Source: Rhizophagus clarus (lineage: Eukaryota; Glomeromycota; Glomeromycetes; Glomerales; Glomeraceae). From it: a DNA stretch of 64,000 nucleotides. The DNA lies in contig BLAL01000040.1 in NCBI GenBank assembly GCA_015698045.1, positions 722,501-786,500 of the forward strand. Reading direction: 5' to 3'. The notes beneath the pieces are model-generated. The model did not search any database. It saw only the letters and a program-made list of their open reading frames with translations, and had not been told where the DNA came from. The position numbers and the translations under genes are program-made. This document shows, in pieces, positions 47,257 to 57,741 of this stretch (position 1 is its first letter; the number at the start of each line of letters is the position of its first letter).

Positions 47257-47760
47257 TCAAATTACCATCCGTTTAACCTTTCTCGGTCGTGCCTTCCTTC
47301 GTTGCTTATGAGGGATATCCTCGCTCTTTCTTATCACAATTCTCTCGACTGAATCAGATTCTTTGGAAGGCTTATACAAATAGGAGGAACTCCCTCTATG
47401 CACAGCGCCTCTCGACCCTTTTTTACCAATAAGCGAGGGAACTATTTCATGTATCAAGTCGACCACAGTCTCACTATCTACACATTCGTCTAGTTCTACA
47501 CATTCGTCCAAATCTTCTAATTCAGTCTCTAAGGACTTTACATTCCTCTCTAATCTTTTTACCCTCATTTCTAAAGTGTTGTGTTGGGAATGATAGTCTT
47601 CCAATTGTTTCTTTAATGCCCTATTTTCACTGGAAAGCACACTATATACTTCTGCATTTTGCTTGTCTAGTCCAAATGCCTGGGCTAATATCTTCGTATA
47701 TCTGATAACTTCTTGCTCGCTAGCTATACTATCGGATGAATGATTTTGATCGGTTACCAT
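47257..47760 (-). CDS. Coiled-coil protein with basic C-terminus
   Basis: The ORF encodes 167 residues. Residues 36-85 have heptad spacing (ENRALKKQLEDYHSQ, then LEMRVKRLERNVKSLETELE). A short DECVELDECVD duplication follows, and the last 20 residues are basic (RRKARPRKVKRMVI), compatible with nucleic-acid binding or nuclear import. The family is unknown. It lies directly downstream of the tyrosine recombinase on the same strand. Confidence 0.55.
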   Translation of the reverse strand: MVTDQNHSSDSIASEQEVIRYTKILAQAFGLDKQNAEVYSVLSSENRALKKQLEDYHSQHNTLEMRVKRLERNVKSLETELEDLDECVELDECVDSETVVDLIHEIVPSLIGKKGSRGAVHRGSSSYLYKPSKESDSVERIVIRKSEDIPHKQRRKARPRKVKRMVI

Positions 47761-47872
47761 TTTCGTGATATATTTTATATGCTAAATCTTGCCTCGAACG
47801 AAAAAAAATAAAATTAGCCGTAAAGGCGCTTCGCAATAAATAATATCCTGATCCTCTAACCCATATATGTGA

Positions 47873-49024
47873 TTAGTTTTCATCAGAAATCCAGAATGGT
47901 TTTGCTTGATCATAAGGTTGCCCCCTCCTTCTGAAATTAACTATAGTATATCTATCAGATGGAGAAGCATGATTATCAGGCGAATGTCGAAGGGCTTCAC
48001 TGGCATAAGAATTGGCTTTTGACAGATTTTTAGGCCCATGCACTACAGAAGCAAATACCGCCCCTAATTTGCGCAAGGAACTAGGGAGTAATGGCTCATA
48101 AGGTTTAGGAATATATTCATCTTTTTTCAGAAATGAACTTAAGTATGTCGATCCAGGCTTTCCAGGGTCTTTTAACTGTCTGGAAGAAATTGCTTCCTGA
48201 ATCCATGTAAGTAATTGCCTAGCCCGCTCCTCATTTTTTTCCAGTGATCTAAACACCCGAAGAATATCCTGTTGGCCTCAGTTTTTTGCGTATCCAGTTA
48301 CACCCCCATTTGCTATGCGCAAGTTTTTAATTTCAGCAGGGCGGATATAGAGCATGATCATTACATCAGCTAGGGCCTGTTTATCGGGTGTATTAGATAC
48401 ATCATACGCATCTAGCCGTTCCTTAACCGATTCTAATGAGAAGTGGTCTGGATAATGAAGTCCTTCATTTTTACGTTGCTCTGTACGCTCCTGTTGGATT
48501 TTATTAGATGCTCTGGTTATCTCCGGAATTAATGTAGCAGAAATTATTTCCTTTGGAGCATTGAGGATTCGCAATTCTCTTCAAAGCCTAGAGAGACGAG
48601 ATAAGGCAACAACGGCATCAGTGGATGTTTCCACTAAGGCTCTAGATATCGCTTTTACATCTCTTTCACTAAGATTATCCCGGATGATACGCTGAGCCAT
48701 TTCTCTTATAGTCTCGCCTTCTGGGATGATATCAGATACTTGACATATATTAATTTCTGCTTCTGGTCCGGTCCTAGACAGACTCCCTCCTTCCCGAGAA
48801 GTTACTTGACTTACGCACCGCTCAATTCTCTGGTCAGGAATCAATAGAAATACCTGTTCTTTGCTAAAACTATAGCCCCCCTGTAAGCGCTGACGACCCT
48901 TGAGTCTTTTTAGTTTATCTGTCAAAAGCTCGAGTAATGCTGGAGCGTGTTGGCTAAGTTCTTCATTACTCATATCTTTATTGAGTTTGTGGTCTGCAAC
49001 GTACTTTGTTATAATCGCGGACAT
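47873..49024 (-). pseudogene. Tyrosine recombinase YR1, two in-frame TGA
   Basis: One frame of 384 codons is broken by TGA at 48581-48583 and 48278-48280; the final stop is TAA. The catalytic part reads ADVMIMLYIRPAEIKNLRI (box I Arg), GYAKN, then LRKLGAVFASVVH (box II Arg plus His) and a late Tyr in PSDRYTIVNF. This fits the R..H-x-x-R..H/W..Y layout of tyrosine recombinases. The N-terminal half would be the core-binding domain. It would be the best candidate for integration, excision or terminal resolution of the element. A paralogue with the same upstream DNA is at 55049. The relation to Cryptons or Starship captains is not resolved. Confidence 0.7.
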
Positions 49025-49448
49025 GACAATGTGAATTTAGGTTATGAGTATCTGTTAGATTATATGTAACCCTTAGGTTATAGTATATCCGAGAAACTTC
49101 AATTCGAAAAAAAATATTCCCGATATTTCACTACCTCATGGTCGGTGAAAGCTATCGGAGGGTTAGAGAAAAGGAAAAAATATATAACTTATGGGAGGTC
49201 TCTTTGGGACCACCTGCTCCGGCCGGAATATGTTTTGCATATATTTGAAAATTGCAGGTAGATAGGATATGCGAAAAAAATAATAATAATAATTTGGAAT
49301 AATATATTGCCTAGTTGTAAAGAACGAAAGTCCCATCCCTACTAATATTTATTAATCCACTCTTATTCGCTCTTTACCAAAGCATACCATTCTCCGCGCT
49401 TGCGCTGAGTATGCTTATATTTTTTGTCATTTCTTGTCGATATCAAAC
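49025..49448. other. Upstream region of YR1, duplicated before YR2
   Basis: CATGGTCGGTG, GCATATATTTGAAAATTGC and GGTAGATAGGATATGCGAAA recur in the same order at 56262-56355 upstream of YR2. The duplication therefore covered promoter and gene. Confidence 0.65.
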
Positions 49449-52400
49449 CTACCATAGGTGACCGTTCTCTTGAAATATGCTAATACCCTTTTGCCACTCC
49501 TCATCGTTATAAACATATGTCCGGGGCTTACCTGCATTCTCGAAGTTGCGGAGATATATTTCTTCACTTATTAGCCTTTCTCTCCTAGACATATAAAATA
49601 TATTGTTTACATTCATACTGTCTTTTTTCGCAAAATCGACAGCATCTGCGTCCGACATCATCCTGTCTTGATATTCATGGGATAGTCTGATATCTTTTTC
49701 TGTGATGGTCACGAATATGTCTGGATCTTCACCATGATCAATAGCCCATTTCCTGAGGCGCTCTTCTCGCTTTTGTCTAGCCAGAAGTATGGTAGATGAT
49801 AGTTCATTACTACTAGGCTTGATATATTTGGATGGTTTACTGACTTTAGGCTTATCAATTTCTGGCTCAAGTGGTTTAGAAGTTTCGGATGTGCCAGATG
49901 TGGTCCCTTCAGGACCTGTTGAGGCGACCGGAGCACGTGTATCTTCTGCCATATAGTCGAAAAGTGCCTGAGTCGAATCGTCCTGATTACTGGCCTTCTT
50001 ATCTTTACTGGTATTAGGTGAAGGCGTATTCTTTCTATCGGCTACTCTGTTATGGCGCTCTGGCTGAGGCGGGATTATTTTCTGTGAAATAGTTGGTCCC
50101 TCTAGGACGGTTTCTGGCACATTGAGTATGTGTATGTCTGTAGTCTCATTTTCGGGCAAGTCGGCTTGAGGTATATCGGAAAATTCTTTCATATCACCTA
50201 AGCCAGATTCACGGAGCTTAGCTACGATCTTGGAGCGGTCAAGTATATATTGCCATTCCCTTTTTCCGCCACCTGTTCGCGCTTGTTTGCTCTCAATACC
50301 AATATCTGAAAATTTCTTCCCGGTAATGTTATTAGAAAATGGCTTTTCACCATTCTCTCCACACCATTCAAGATACTCCTGATATAATAATGTACGACTT
50401 GGACTGGCTATTTTAACCCCACACCATGAAGAAATATAGTCAATTATAAATCGGATGGGATTAGGTAATTGGTCTCGCATTGTTTTTATCTTCATTTTAG
50501 TTACAGGAATTTCTTGTGGTTCAAAGTCTGGGAGGTCGCGACTAAGAAGATATCTCATGACTATTCCTGGTGCATCAGGATGGTCAAGAACTTTTCCTAG
50601 TCGCTTAAAATATACTGTATTTCCTCTACATCGTGAAGACACATCAAAACAGACTACACGAGAATCCCCTATATCTATTTTGAACGGAGCATCCTGGTTG
50701 CTTGTAACCATAAATCTGGTGAAATCTCTAATTCGCTTTGTTTCAATACCCTTACGCTCTATAGACACCATTCCTTCCGTTATAAGGGATTTAAGATGTC
50801 CGTTAAATTTATGCCATTCCCCACTAGACATTCCAGTCTCGTTCATAACAATAAGTTTTCGAGCTTGAATAACACTATTAAATCGCCCAAGAATTTTCTC
50901 CAAATCTGATGTAGCATAATGGAGATGTTCCCCTAGGACTTTGTTACCAATAAAGTCAGTGATAATATTTTTTCCACACTGCTGTAGTGTAGACTTTAAG
51001 ACTAAGATCGACCGAGGCTTTTTTTCTGGCTTTTGCACTAAATATGCCCACCAATTCCAAAGATATTCGTGAAGCTCCACATTTTCATTACTGATTATAT
51101 TCTTCGTATACCAGAGAATAGGATCCATGATTTTGGGATTAATTTCCACCACTGGCTTAGCCAAAAATCCTATGAAAAGGTTAAAGAACTTTGTATTGGG
51201 AACTGGACTATTCAGCGGATACGGTAGAAAATTAATATTGTGGTAAAGGATTAGACCTTTGGTAACCGCCCGATCTATTAAGTTAATTAACTTCACCCCC
51301 TCCCCACCTAGCTCAAGCAAGTTAACTTCATACTTGGCAAGATCTAGCTTTGGCGCCATATCAAAATAGAGTCCACCATTCGTATCCTCTATTTTGAGCA
51401 CTCATAATCTTGATGTTGTTTGAATACAGGCGACCGTTGCCTGTATTGCTTCATAAACTTCATTACGAGAAAATTTTCGCCCAGAGGTGCTCATATCAAT
51501 TAAATCTCCCCATACGAAATGGTCATTTGGGTCAGAAATTCTGGATCAGTCTAGTTTTGTAGGACTTGGGAGCTTTTGTTCTCGATCCAAGGCAGTTTCA
51601 TTAATAGTAAGCTTTTTCGAAAGTTTTCTAGATCCGGGTTCCCTATCATTGCTTGCCCGGTAGCAGAAAAAGCTGTAGGATTTTTTATTTCGAATAATAT
51701 ATCCATGATCACTATCATGTTCTCGGTCACATATTGGGCAGTGCGATGGAGAGATGCGTGATAGTGGAAATTTGTTGGGAAAATTTTCAGATGGATATGA
51801 GAGACTATACCCTTCGATGCTAGCTTCTTGAAGTAATGTCTCTACTAGTTCAAATTCAGCATCGGTGATAACATTATTTGTGCTAGGACATCCCTCCATT
51901 TTTGCTTTCGAAACAACCAAGAGAGGACTGTTCTTGATGACTTCTGATTCATCATTGGGTGGGCGAATCATGAAGTCAAAGATTGTTCCATCTTTGGGAC
52001 GAATAGCTTTTTTCACACGAATATGTTCTTCAGTTTTTTCATTGTATTTGGGTGATCCAAGCATCCGCAAGGAGAATGAATATTTGTTTGCTATGTTATC
52101 GATAATGCTATTTCCTTGTAGAGCTGTCGGAAGTTTTTTACGAACAAACTCAGTGAACATCGCGACCTGAGGAATATTTGGAAGTCTCATGCCAAAGGTT
52201 GAAACATGGAGAGATATTTTTTTCTCATCACTACTTTCGGCAATAGTTAAAGTTTCTTTATCCCATTCTGGGAATATTTCTAGACAAGTATCTCTGAAGG
52301 CACAACAAAGTGAATTTTTTACCTGACCGCCTGAAAGCTTGGGAGTTATAGCATTTAATGTTTCTATTGGCAAATCAAAGTCTATAACAGGACGGAGTGG

Positions 52401-52619
52401 CTCATCTCCATCGATAAATTCGTGTAAGGAGTGGCCCTTACGCTCTGATAGTATGGCATCTATTTTATCCGCATTGTCTGCACCAAGGAAATGCCTTGGT
52501 TTAACACTATCATCTCGAATTTTATATAGAGATGCACCTATATCAGAGGCTCTGTATCCTTGATAGTACGGGGCGGGGGCGTCGGAGAGGAACTCTGAAA
52601 GCTCAGAATGTTCGGTCAT
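49449..52619 (-). pseudogene. Primase-SF3 (D5-like) helicase fusion, two in-frame TGA
   Basis: This is one frame of 1,057 codons. The N-terminal half is an archaeo-eukaryotic primase: VIDFDLP (metal-binding DxD), KISLHVSTFG, FSLRMLGSPK and a zinc motif CPICDREHDSD..FFCYR. The C-terminal half is an SF3 helicase: KSTLQQCGKNIIT (Walker A), KLIVMNETG (Walker B) and FMVTSNQDAP (motif C). A Ser/Thr/Pro-rich tail follows. TGA at 51546 and 51402 separate the two halves; the final stop is TAG. It would prime and unwind DNA for the element's polymerase. The linker between the TGAs is clearly coding (FVWGDLIDM), so the fusion is real and the stops secondary. Confidence 0.85.
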
Positions 52620-53687
52620 TTTTTCTCAAGCACCAGCTTGCGATTTCACATTATCTGACTCGTAGTGTTAATTCGCAAAACTTATTTTTTAAAGACAATC
52701 AACGCAATTTTCTTTTGAAGGTTTTGAGTATTTTTTGCAAGTTCGTTATTTTGTCCTAATAAGTTGGGAATATTAGGATAAGGATTAGTCTTACATTCAG
52801 CTTCATTACTGATGTCTATAGAGCATAGCGGACATCCCTATTTTATCACAATTTTTTGCCGATCATTTGCCGATCATTTATTAGTCATATCACGTATTAT
52901 AAAATTATAAATGCTGTTATTGAAAAATTTTACATAATAATATATGCTAAAAATTTATAAATAACTCACATTAATTGTTAAATTTCATATCATTTACTTA
53001 ATTTTGTGGCACTAATTTAATTTTGCATTTATTTATTCATTTTGCGAAATTATTCACTAAATTCTCTATTAGTAAAAAAACTGCATTATGGATCGGTTCA
53101 TTGCCTTATTTTCACCATAGATTATGTATAATATAAAGAATATTTATGCAAAGTTTTAAGCTTCGCACTCGTATATTCATCTTCGCACTTCAATTTTTGT
53201 CTGATGATCGGCAATAATTAGTGAATTATCACATATGAATAATATATTTATAATATTATTAAAAATTGTGCTAATAATTACATAATTAAAGTCATATGAT
53301 AATTTGGTGTTTTTACTCAGATTTCAATTATTTTTTTGCCACATTATTTGTAAAATATTTGTGATTTTTGCAATAAGTTTTTAAAATCCGGAATTAGTGA
53401 TCTGCAAATGATCGGCAAGGTGATATGAGCATGTCCGCTATGCTTGTCTATAGTAAGTAAGAGAGGCAATCCGACGTGGAATTCCATGAATTCCGGCTGA
53501 TAAATCGAGTCCGGTTGATTGACACCTCGGATTTTTTGATTTGTAATCTGTCATCATGGGCGTAATATTTTGTGTAATAATCAGCAATGATAATCAGCAA
53601 TGATTAGTAATTAATCGAATTTCAATTTGTAATCAACATTTCTTATAAAAACTTTCATTAATAATTCAATTTTTTTTTTTTACAATC
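52620..53687. mobile_element. Inverted-repeat insertion upstream of the cargo gene
   Basis: CTATAGAGCATAGCGGACAT at 52815 pairs with ATGTCCGCTATGCTTGTCTA ending at 53453. GCCGATCATTTGCCGATCAT on the left also pairs with the ATGATCGGC end on the right. The interior, about 600 bp, is AT-rich and non-coding. It looks like a MITE separating the primase gene from the FMN reductase. Confidence 0.6.
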
Positions 53688-54599
53688 ATGTCTACATTTA
53701 AGATTGCAGGAATATGTGGTTCACTTCGAAAAGAAAGTTATAATAAAAAATTAATTCTTCGTGCTCAAAAATTATGTGCTGAACATGTTAAAGGAGCTAC
53801 CATAAACATTATCGATTGGAGTAAATTGCCCGTTTATAATCAGGTGCTTAATGCTTGTCTTTTATTTCCGTGCTTTAAAAACACGAATTAAATAATTATT
53901 TACCGTTATAAAAGGATGATGAAGTTGATCCTCCACAATCGGTACTTGATTTTAGAAAAGAACTCGCTGACCATGACGCGATATTAATCGCTACTCCAGG
54001 TAACTTGCATCAATAAATGTTTTATTTAAATCAAATTTTTATTGAATCCTTTCTCCTTTTTAAAGAATATAATTGGAGTATTCCAGGTAACTGTCAAAAT
54101 TTTTCGATAAATTTCCTATAAAAATATGAATATATATCTAATATATTGCAATAGGTCCATTAAAAAATGCGTTAGATTGGGCCGAAGGAGCAGGAATAAC
54201 CTTTAATGTTACTACTGGCGAAAAAGAACCTAGACCAATTGGTGATCGTGGACAAGTGTTTGCTGGTAAAGCTGTAGCAATAATTGGCGCCTCTATTGGT
54301 TCCGCACCAGGTTCTCCAGGTTCCGGGCGTGCTCAACTTGCTTTAAGACAAGCTTTAATTTTCTTGGACATGATTGCTGTTAATCAGTTAAATATTTATT
54401 ATTGTTGTTATTTGTGCAGTTTTTATTTGTTTTTTAATTCTTAAATTATTATACTAGACCTTCGGTTACAATTTCTGATGCCAGCAATGCCTTTAAAGAC
54501 GATGGAAGTTTAACTAATAAACGTTTTGAAATCAATATTATTAAAGTCTTACAAAATCTTGTTAAATTAGGTAAACAATTAAAAACTAAGCCGGAATAG
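53688..54599 (+). CDS. NAD(P)H-dependent FMN reductase (flavodoxin-like), five exons
   Basis: Exons 53688-53843, 53915-53999, 54066-54086, 54155-54386 and 54458-54599 keep phase and give 211 residues. KIAGICGSLRKESYNKKL is the FMN-phosphate loop. ATPEYNWSIPGPLKNALDW is the second signature, and part of it sits on a 21-nt micro-exon. GKAVAIIGAS follows. The enzyme reduces FMN or quinones with NAD(P)H and is linked to oxidative-stress defence (Lot6/YieF-type). It is intact, spliceosomal introns are present, and it is on the opposite strand to its neighbours, so it looks like captured host DNA inside the element. Alternatively the element inserted around a pre-existing piece through recombination. 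Confidence 0.85.
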
Positions 54600-55048
54600 T
54601 ATAAAATAGTAATGTTGTCATGTTGTCGTATTATATATTAAATGTGCATTCACGAATTCGACGATGTGTAAATTATTTTCGTTACAAAAATAATTACTTT
54701 ATATGACAGCTAATAAACTAAAAAGTTCTTTTTTTTAAAAATTTCTCAGTTTGAACAACAAAAGAAAATTACAAAATAGTTTTAAATAATATTTATTTTT
54801 TATGCTATTTGCATGCTCTCCATGATTCGAATGCTCAATATTGTCTTATGAAAAACACCTATAAGTTTCTTTTTTTTAAAGGAAAACTACCATCCTTAAA
54901 TTTGTATATAAAAAAAAACTATTTTTAACGAAAAATCTTGGTCAACCTCTATCACTGCGGACTGGCATTTATAAGGATAATATATTTGGAGGAAATGGCC
55001 TCGTATAATCAGCCAGAACATTATCACCATTACAGTATATCAATAAGA
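54600..55048. other. 3' flank of the FMN reductase
   Basis: AT-rich with no gene recognised. The junction back to element-type sequence must lie here, perhaps near 54930-55040 where base composition changes. Confidence 0.4.
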
Positions 55049-56152
55049 TTAATCCATTTTTTCTTTTATCTTTGCCTGATTCCCTGACCCCTTCGAACAA
55101 TTGCTAGAAGGTGGGTCATTCATGATACCATAATGTTGGACTGATTCATCTCGTCCTACTACTTGTCTGCAAGCTAATTTTTGCAAACGCTGGCGACGAG
55201 AATCATTCCTACCTCTATGGACCCTGGAAGCGTGGTCTGCACCTATCTTCCTCAATTTATTCGAAGTAATCCCATGTTTAGCTAGAATAAGATTAATTGG
55301 ATTCACATTAACTATACCGCTTTTGTTTTTTCGTAAGAAGGTGAATTTTTCTGGTATTGCTTTCTGAATCCAGGCAAGAAAATCCTTTGCTCGTATTGGA
55401 TCCTTTTCCATTGAGAGGAAAGGCCGAGGTTCCCCTACTCCTGTTTCTTCTTTAGTTTTAGAGTAGCCAGTACAATACCAGGAATATTTAGAGTCATACC
55501 AGATTTCATCTGATGCTTCATATTTATCAATACGAAGAGTTGCCACATCTGCCGGTCACATGCTTAACATTATCATTACATCAACCAGATCTTCCTTAGA
55601 AGGTGATAAGGAGAAATCACATTTCTCAAGTCTTTCCTGAACCGATTCTAAGAGGAAGTGTTCAGGCCAGTCGACACCTTCGTCTTCATCAAGTACAAGC
55701 TGTCGTGCCTGAATTTTATTTGCTTCTGTAGTAATATGAGGAATTTTTGTCGCTTCTTTTTTGAGATGATCAGCTCCACGATCCCGTAACTTTTTTCACA
55801 ATAAAGTAAGCCGGGATCTTCCTACGACTGGATTAGGTGCAGAACTACCCAAATCGTATGAAATTTGTTTTATTTTCTCAGACGAATAATCATTATCCAC
55901 AATTCCTTGGGCAATTTTATCAACAGTATCCCTGCCTTCTTCACACTTTCCAGTAGGTCGAATAGGAATGAGAACTTCTACTTGTTCTTTAGTAAGCCCT
56001 AATTGTCGAAAATGCGTTTTGGCATTGAATCTTACCTTGCAATCATCCTTCAAACTGTTGTCAATTTCCTCTGTGTATTTAGCTAGATCGGATAATAGAG
56101 TTTCGGAGGTCCAGTTATGGCGTTTCATGAAATCTGTAGCTACTTTTGCCAT
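55049..56152 (-). pseudogene. Tyrosine recombinase YR2, two in-frame TGA
   Basis: I start at MAKVATDFMKRHN by alignment with YR1, giving 368 codons. It keeps GYSKTKEE, LRKIGADHASRVH and a Tyr in SVQHYGIMND. TGA at 55796-55798 is at the same place as the first TGA of YR1. TGA at 55556-55558 replaces the box I Arg, which is intact in YR1 (IRPAEI versus M-stop-PADV). The final stop is TAA. It is inactive as it stands. It is quite diverged from YR1, so the duplication is old. Confidence 0.65.
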
Positions 56153-56224
56153 ATTGGTATTTACGACACTATAGTCAAGAATATTAAAATGTACTAATTC
56201 TATATTATATACAAAAAAGTTCAA

Positions 56225-56422
56225 TTTGAAAATTTATATCCTGCCATTTCACTACACCATGGTCGGTGGGCGAAAAGAATATTATAATTCTCGCTCTAGC
56301 CAGGATGTTTTACATATATTTGAAATTTGCGGGTAGATAAGATATGCGAAAAAAAATACATAGTCATGGAACCCCCATTCCAAGGCTATGAATGATCTAA
56401 GACAGAAATGTTACAGTAATAT
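56225..56422. other. Upstream region of YR2
   Basis: Homologous to the YR1 upstream DNA at 49095-49290 (CCATGGTCGGTGGG, ACATATATTTGAAATTTGC, GGTAGATAAGATATGCGAAA). Confidence 0.6.
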
Positions 56423-56903
56423 TTAGTAAAATGTTCGTGCTAGAGCTAATATATGTTCCAGCCCTAAAACATCTGTCTTGATAAATGCATCATATAAAGC
56501 ACCTGGCCTATATTTTGATGGAGTTAAATTTGGGTGATGGAGGAATTTCATGAGTACGTTATTCCTCCAAGCTTTCGTCTCTTCACGCTCCCAGCATAAT
56601 TTTAATAGTTGGCATAAAGTGAAATCGCGCCAATTAACTTTGAGTAAAATTTGTAATAGGCTTATTTTTTTGTTAATCACTGTTAGCAAACTTTTCTCTG
56701 ATGCAATAGGAGATGAAAGAAAGGTACCTTCTTAATATTGGCGATTCATGTAAAGGCGGGATTAAAAGCCTTTCTTCTCTCCAATACATATAACCATCAC
56801 ATAATAATTTACGATACGCTGGCCCATTTATAATGATCATGCGATTAGATTTGGGATTATAGATTTTTTTGTGGGCTTCTGTCGGCTGGTCTAATGTATC
56901 CAT
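56423..56903 (-). pseudogene. Orphan-family paralogue with two-cysteine-adaptor-like segment, frameshifted
   Basis: Two overlapping ORFs (56903-56673 and 56689-56423) are joined by a single-base frameshift near 56690. The first contains YNPKSNRMIIINGPAYRKL, which resembles the NP.TGR.I...GP.YRKL core of the two-cysteine adaptor domain found in nucleocytoplasmic large DNA viruses, but without its cysteines. The second aligns with the 44576 protein (TKAWRNNVLMKF, then FIKTDVLGLEHIL). The domain link is by motif only. Confidence 0.5.
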
Positions 56904-57012
56904 AGCGTTAGTATAAAAAGATAATTTATCTTATTAAAATACTGATTAATTTAAATACATATTTATTATAAAATTAAAAGTGAAAGAGGGACTTATATCC
57001 TAAAATACTTTC

Positions 57013-57486
57013 ATGGCTCGCTTTACTTGCGCACATATCAAGAAGGATAACACTATTTGTGGAAATAAGTGCTGTGACCCCACCGGGTGTTATAGGCACT
57101 GGAAATTGTATGAAAAAAATCAGAAAAAAAAATCCTGCCTTTTTAGTGGTTGTGGATATCATACTGATAATGATTCAGGGTATTGCTCCAGCCACTCTGC
57201 TAAGATTTATTCGCACAATTACCGGATGAGGCAGAAACGTAAGTCCAAGGGTCTTCAACCCGAAACCCCTGAAGCTCCAATTTCCGAGTCGTATGATCGT
57301 AGTGCTTTGATCTATGAATACTTATTTTCCGCTTCTTCACAACTATTTGCGGATTCGATCCGGGTCGAAGTACTAGGTGATAGGGTTGTAATTAGAGGCT
57401 CAGCTCCAGAGCCACCCAGAATCTATGAAGCTCCAGTTTCCAAGTCGGATGATGAGGATATGGGTTTAGGTCTATTTGGGGATTAG
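57013..57486 (+). CDS. Cys/His-rich zinc-binding protein
   Basis: The ORF encodes 157 residues. The first Cys/His cluster is CAHIKKDNTICGNKCC, then CYRH. The second is CLFSGCGYHTDNDSGYCSSH, followed by a basic stretch (MRQKRKSKG). The spacing suggests two structural zinc sites and possible nucleic-acid binding. The C-terminal half is acidic with a repeated PEAPISES/YEAPVSKS motif. It is intact, and is a plus-strand gene between minus-strand neighbours. No named family was recognised. Confidence 0.6.
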   Translation: MARFTCAHIKKDNTICGNKCCDPTGCYRHWKLYEKNQKKKSCLFSGCGYHTDNDSGYCSSHSAKIYSHNYRMRQKRKSKGLQPETPEAPISESYDRSALIYEYLFSASSQLFADSIRVEVLGDRVVIRGSAPEPPRIYEAPVSKSDDEDMGLGLFGD

Positions 57487-57667
57487 TGGTTAGCTCGAAA
57501 TTCAACCCGAAACCCCTTGAATTGTCTAGAGTGAGCAAAAAAATTTTATTCCATTCATTAGACATATAAGATTGGCAGAAGCCTGCATCTCAAAAGTATG
57601 TGACTATGTATCCTGGCTGGAGTGACGCAAGGATAGAGATATTTTTTTAGTAATATATGCTGATAGA

Positions 57668-57713
57668 TGAAGCCTTCTTCGGAAATATTATATAAAAATT
57701 TGGAAGAAGGCTT
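57668..57713. terminator. GAAGCCTTC hairpin behind the OBP-helicase gene
   Basis: GAAGCCTTCTTCGGAAATAT then GGAAGAAGGCTTC forms a 12-bp stem. The sequence is nearly identical to the TIR hairpin (61412-61460). It lies about 30 bp past the TAA of the minus-strand helicase, so a 3'-end or processing role is possible. Confidence 0.4.
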
Positions 57714-57741
57714 CACCTACCTGATTCGTAATCGAATAGTA

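Noticed and set aside
46951..47352. Plus-strand acidic ORF (SDELDSDE repeats)
   Set aside because: It mirrors the Ser/Glu codon repeat of the minus-strand gene; the minus frame has the better start and a non-repetitive tail.
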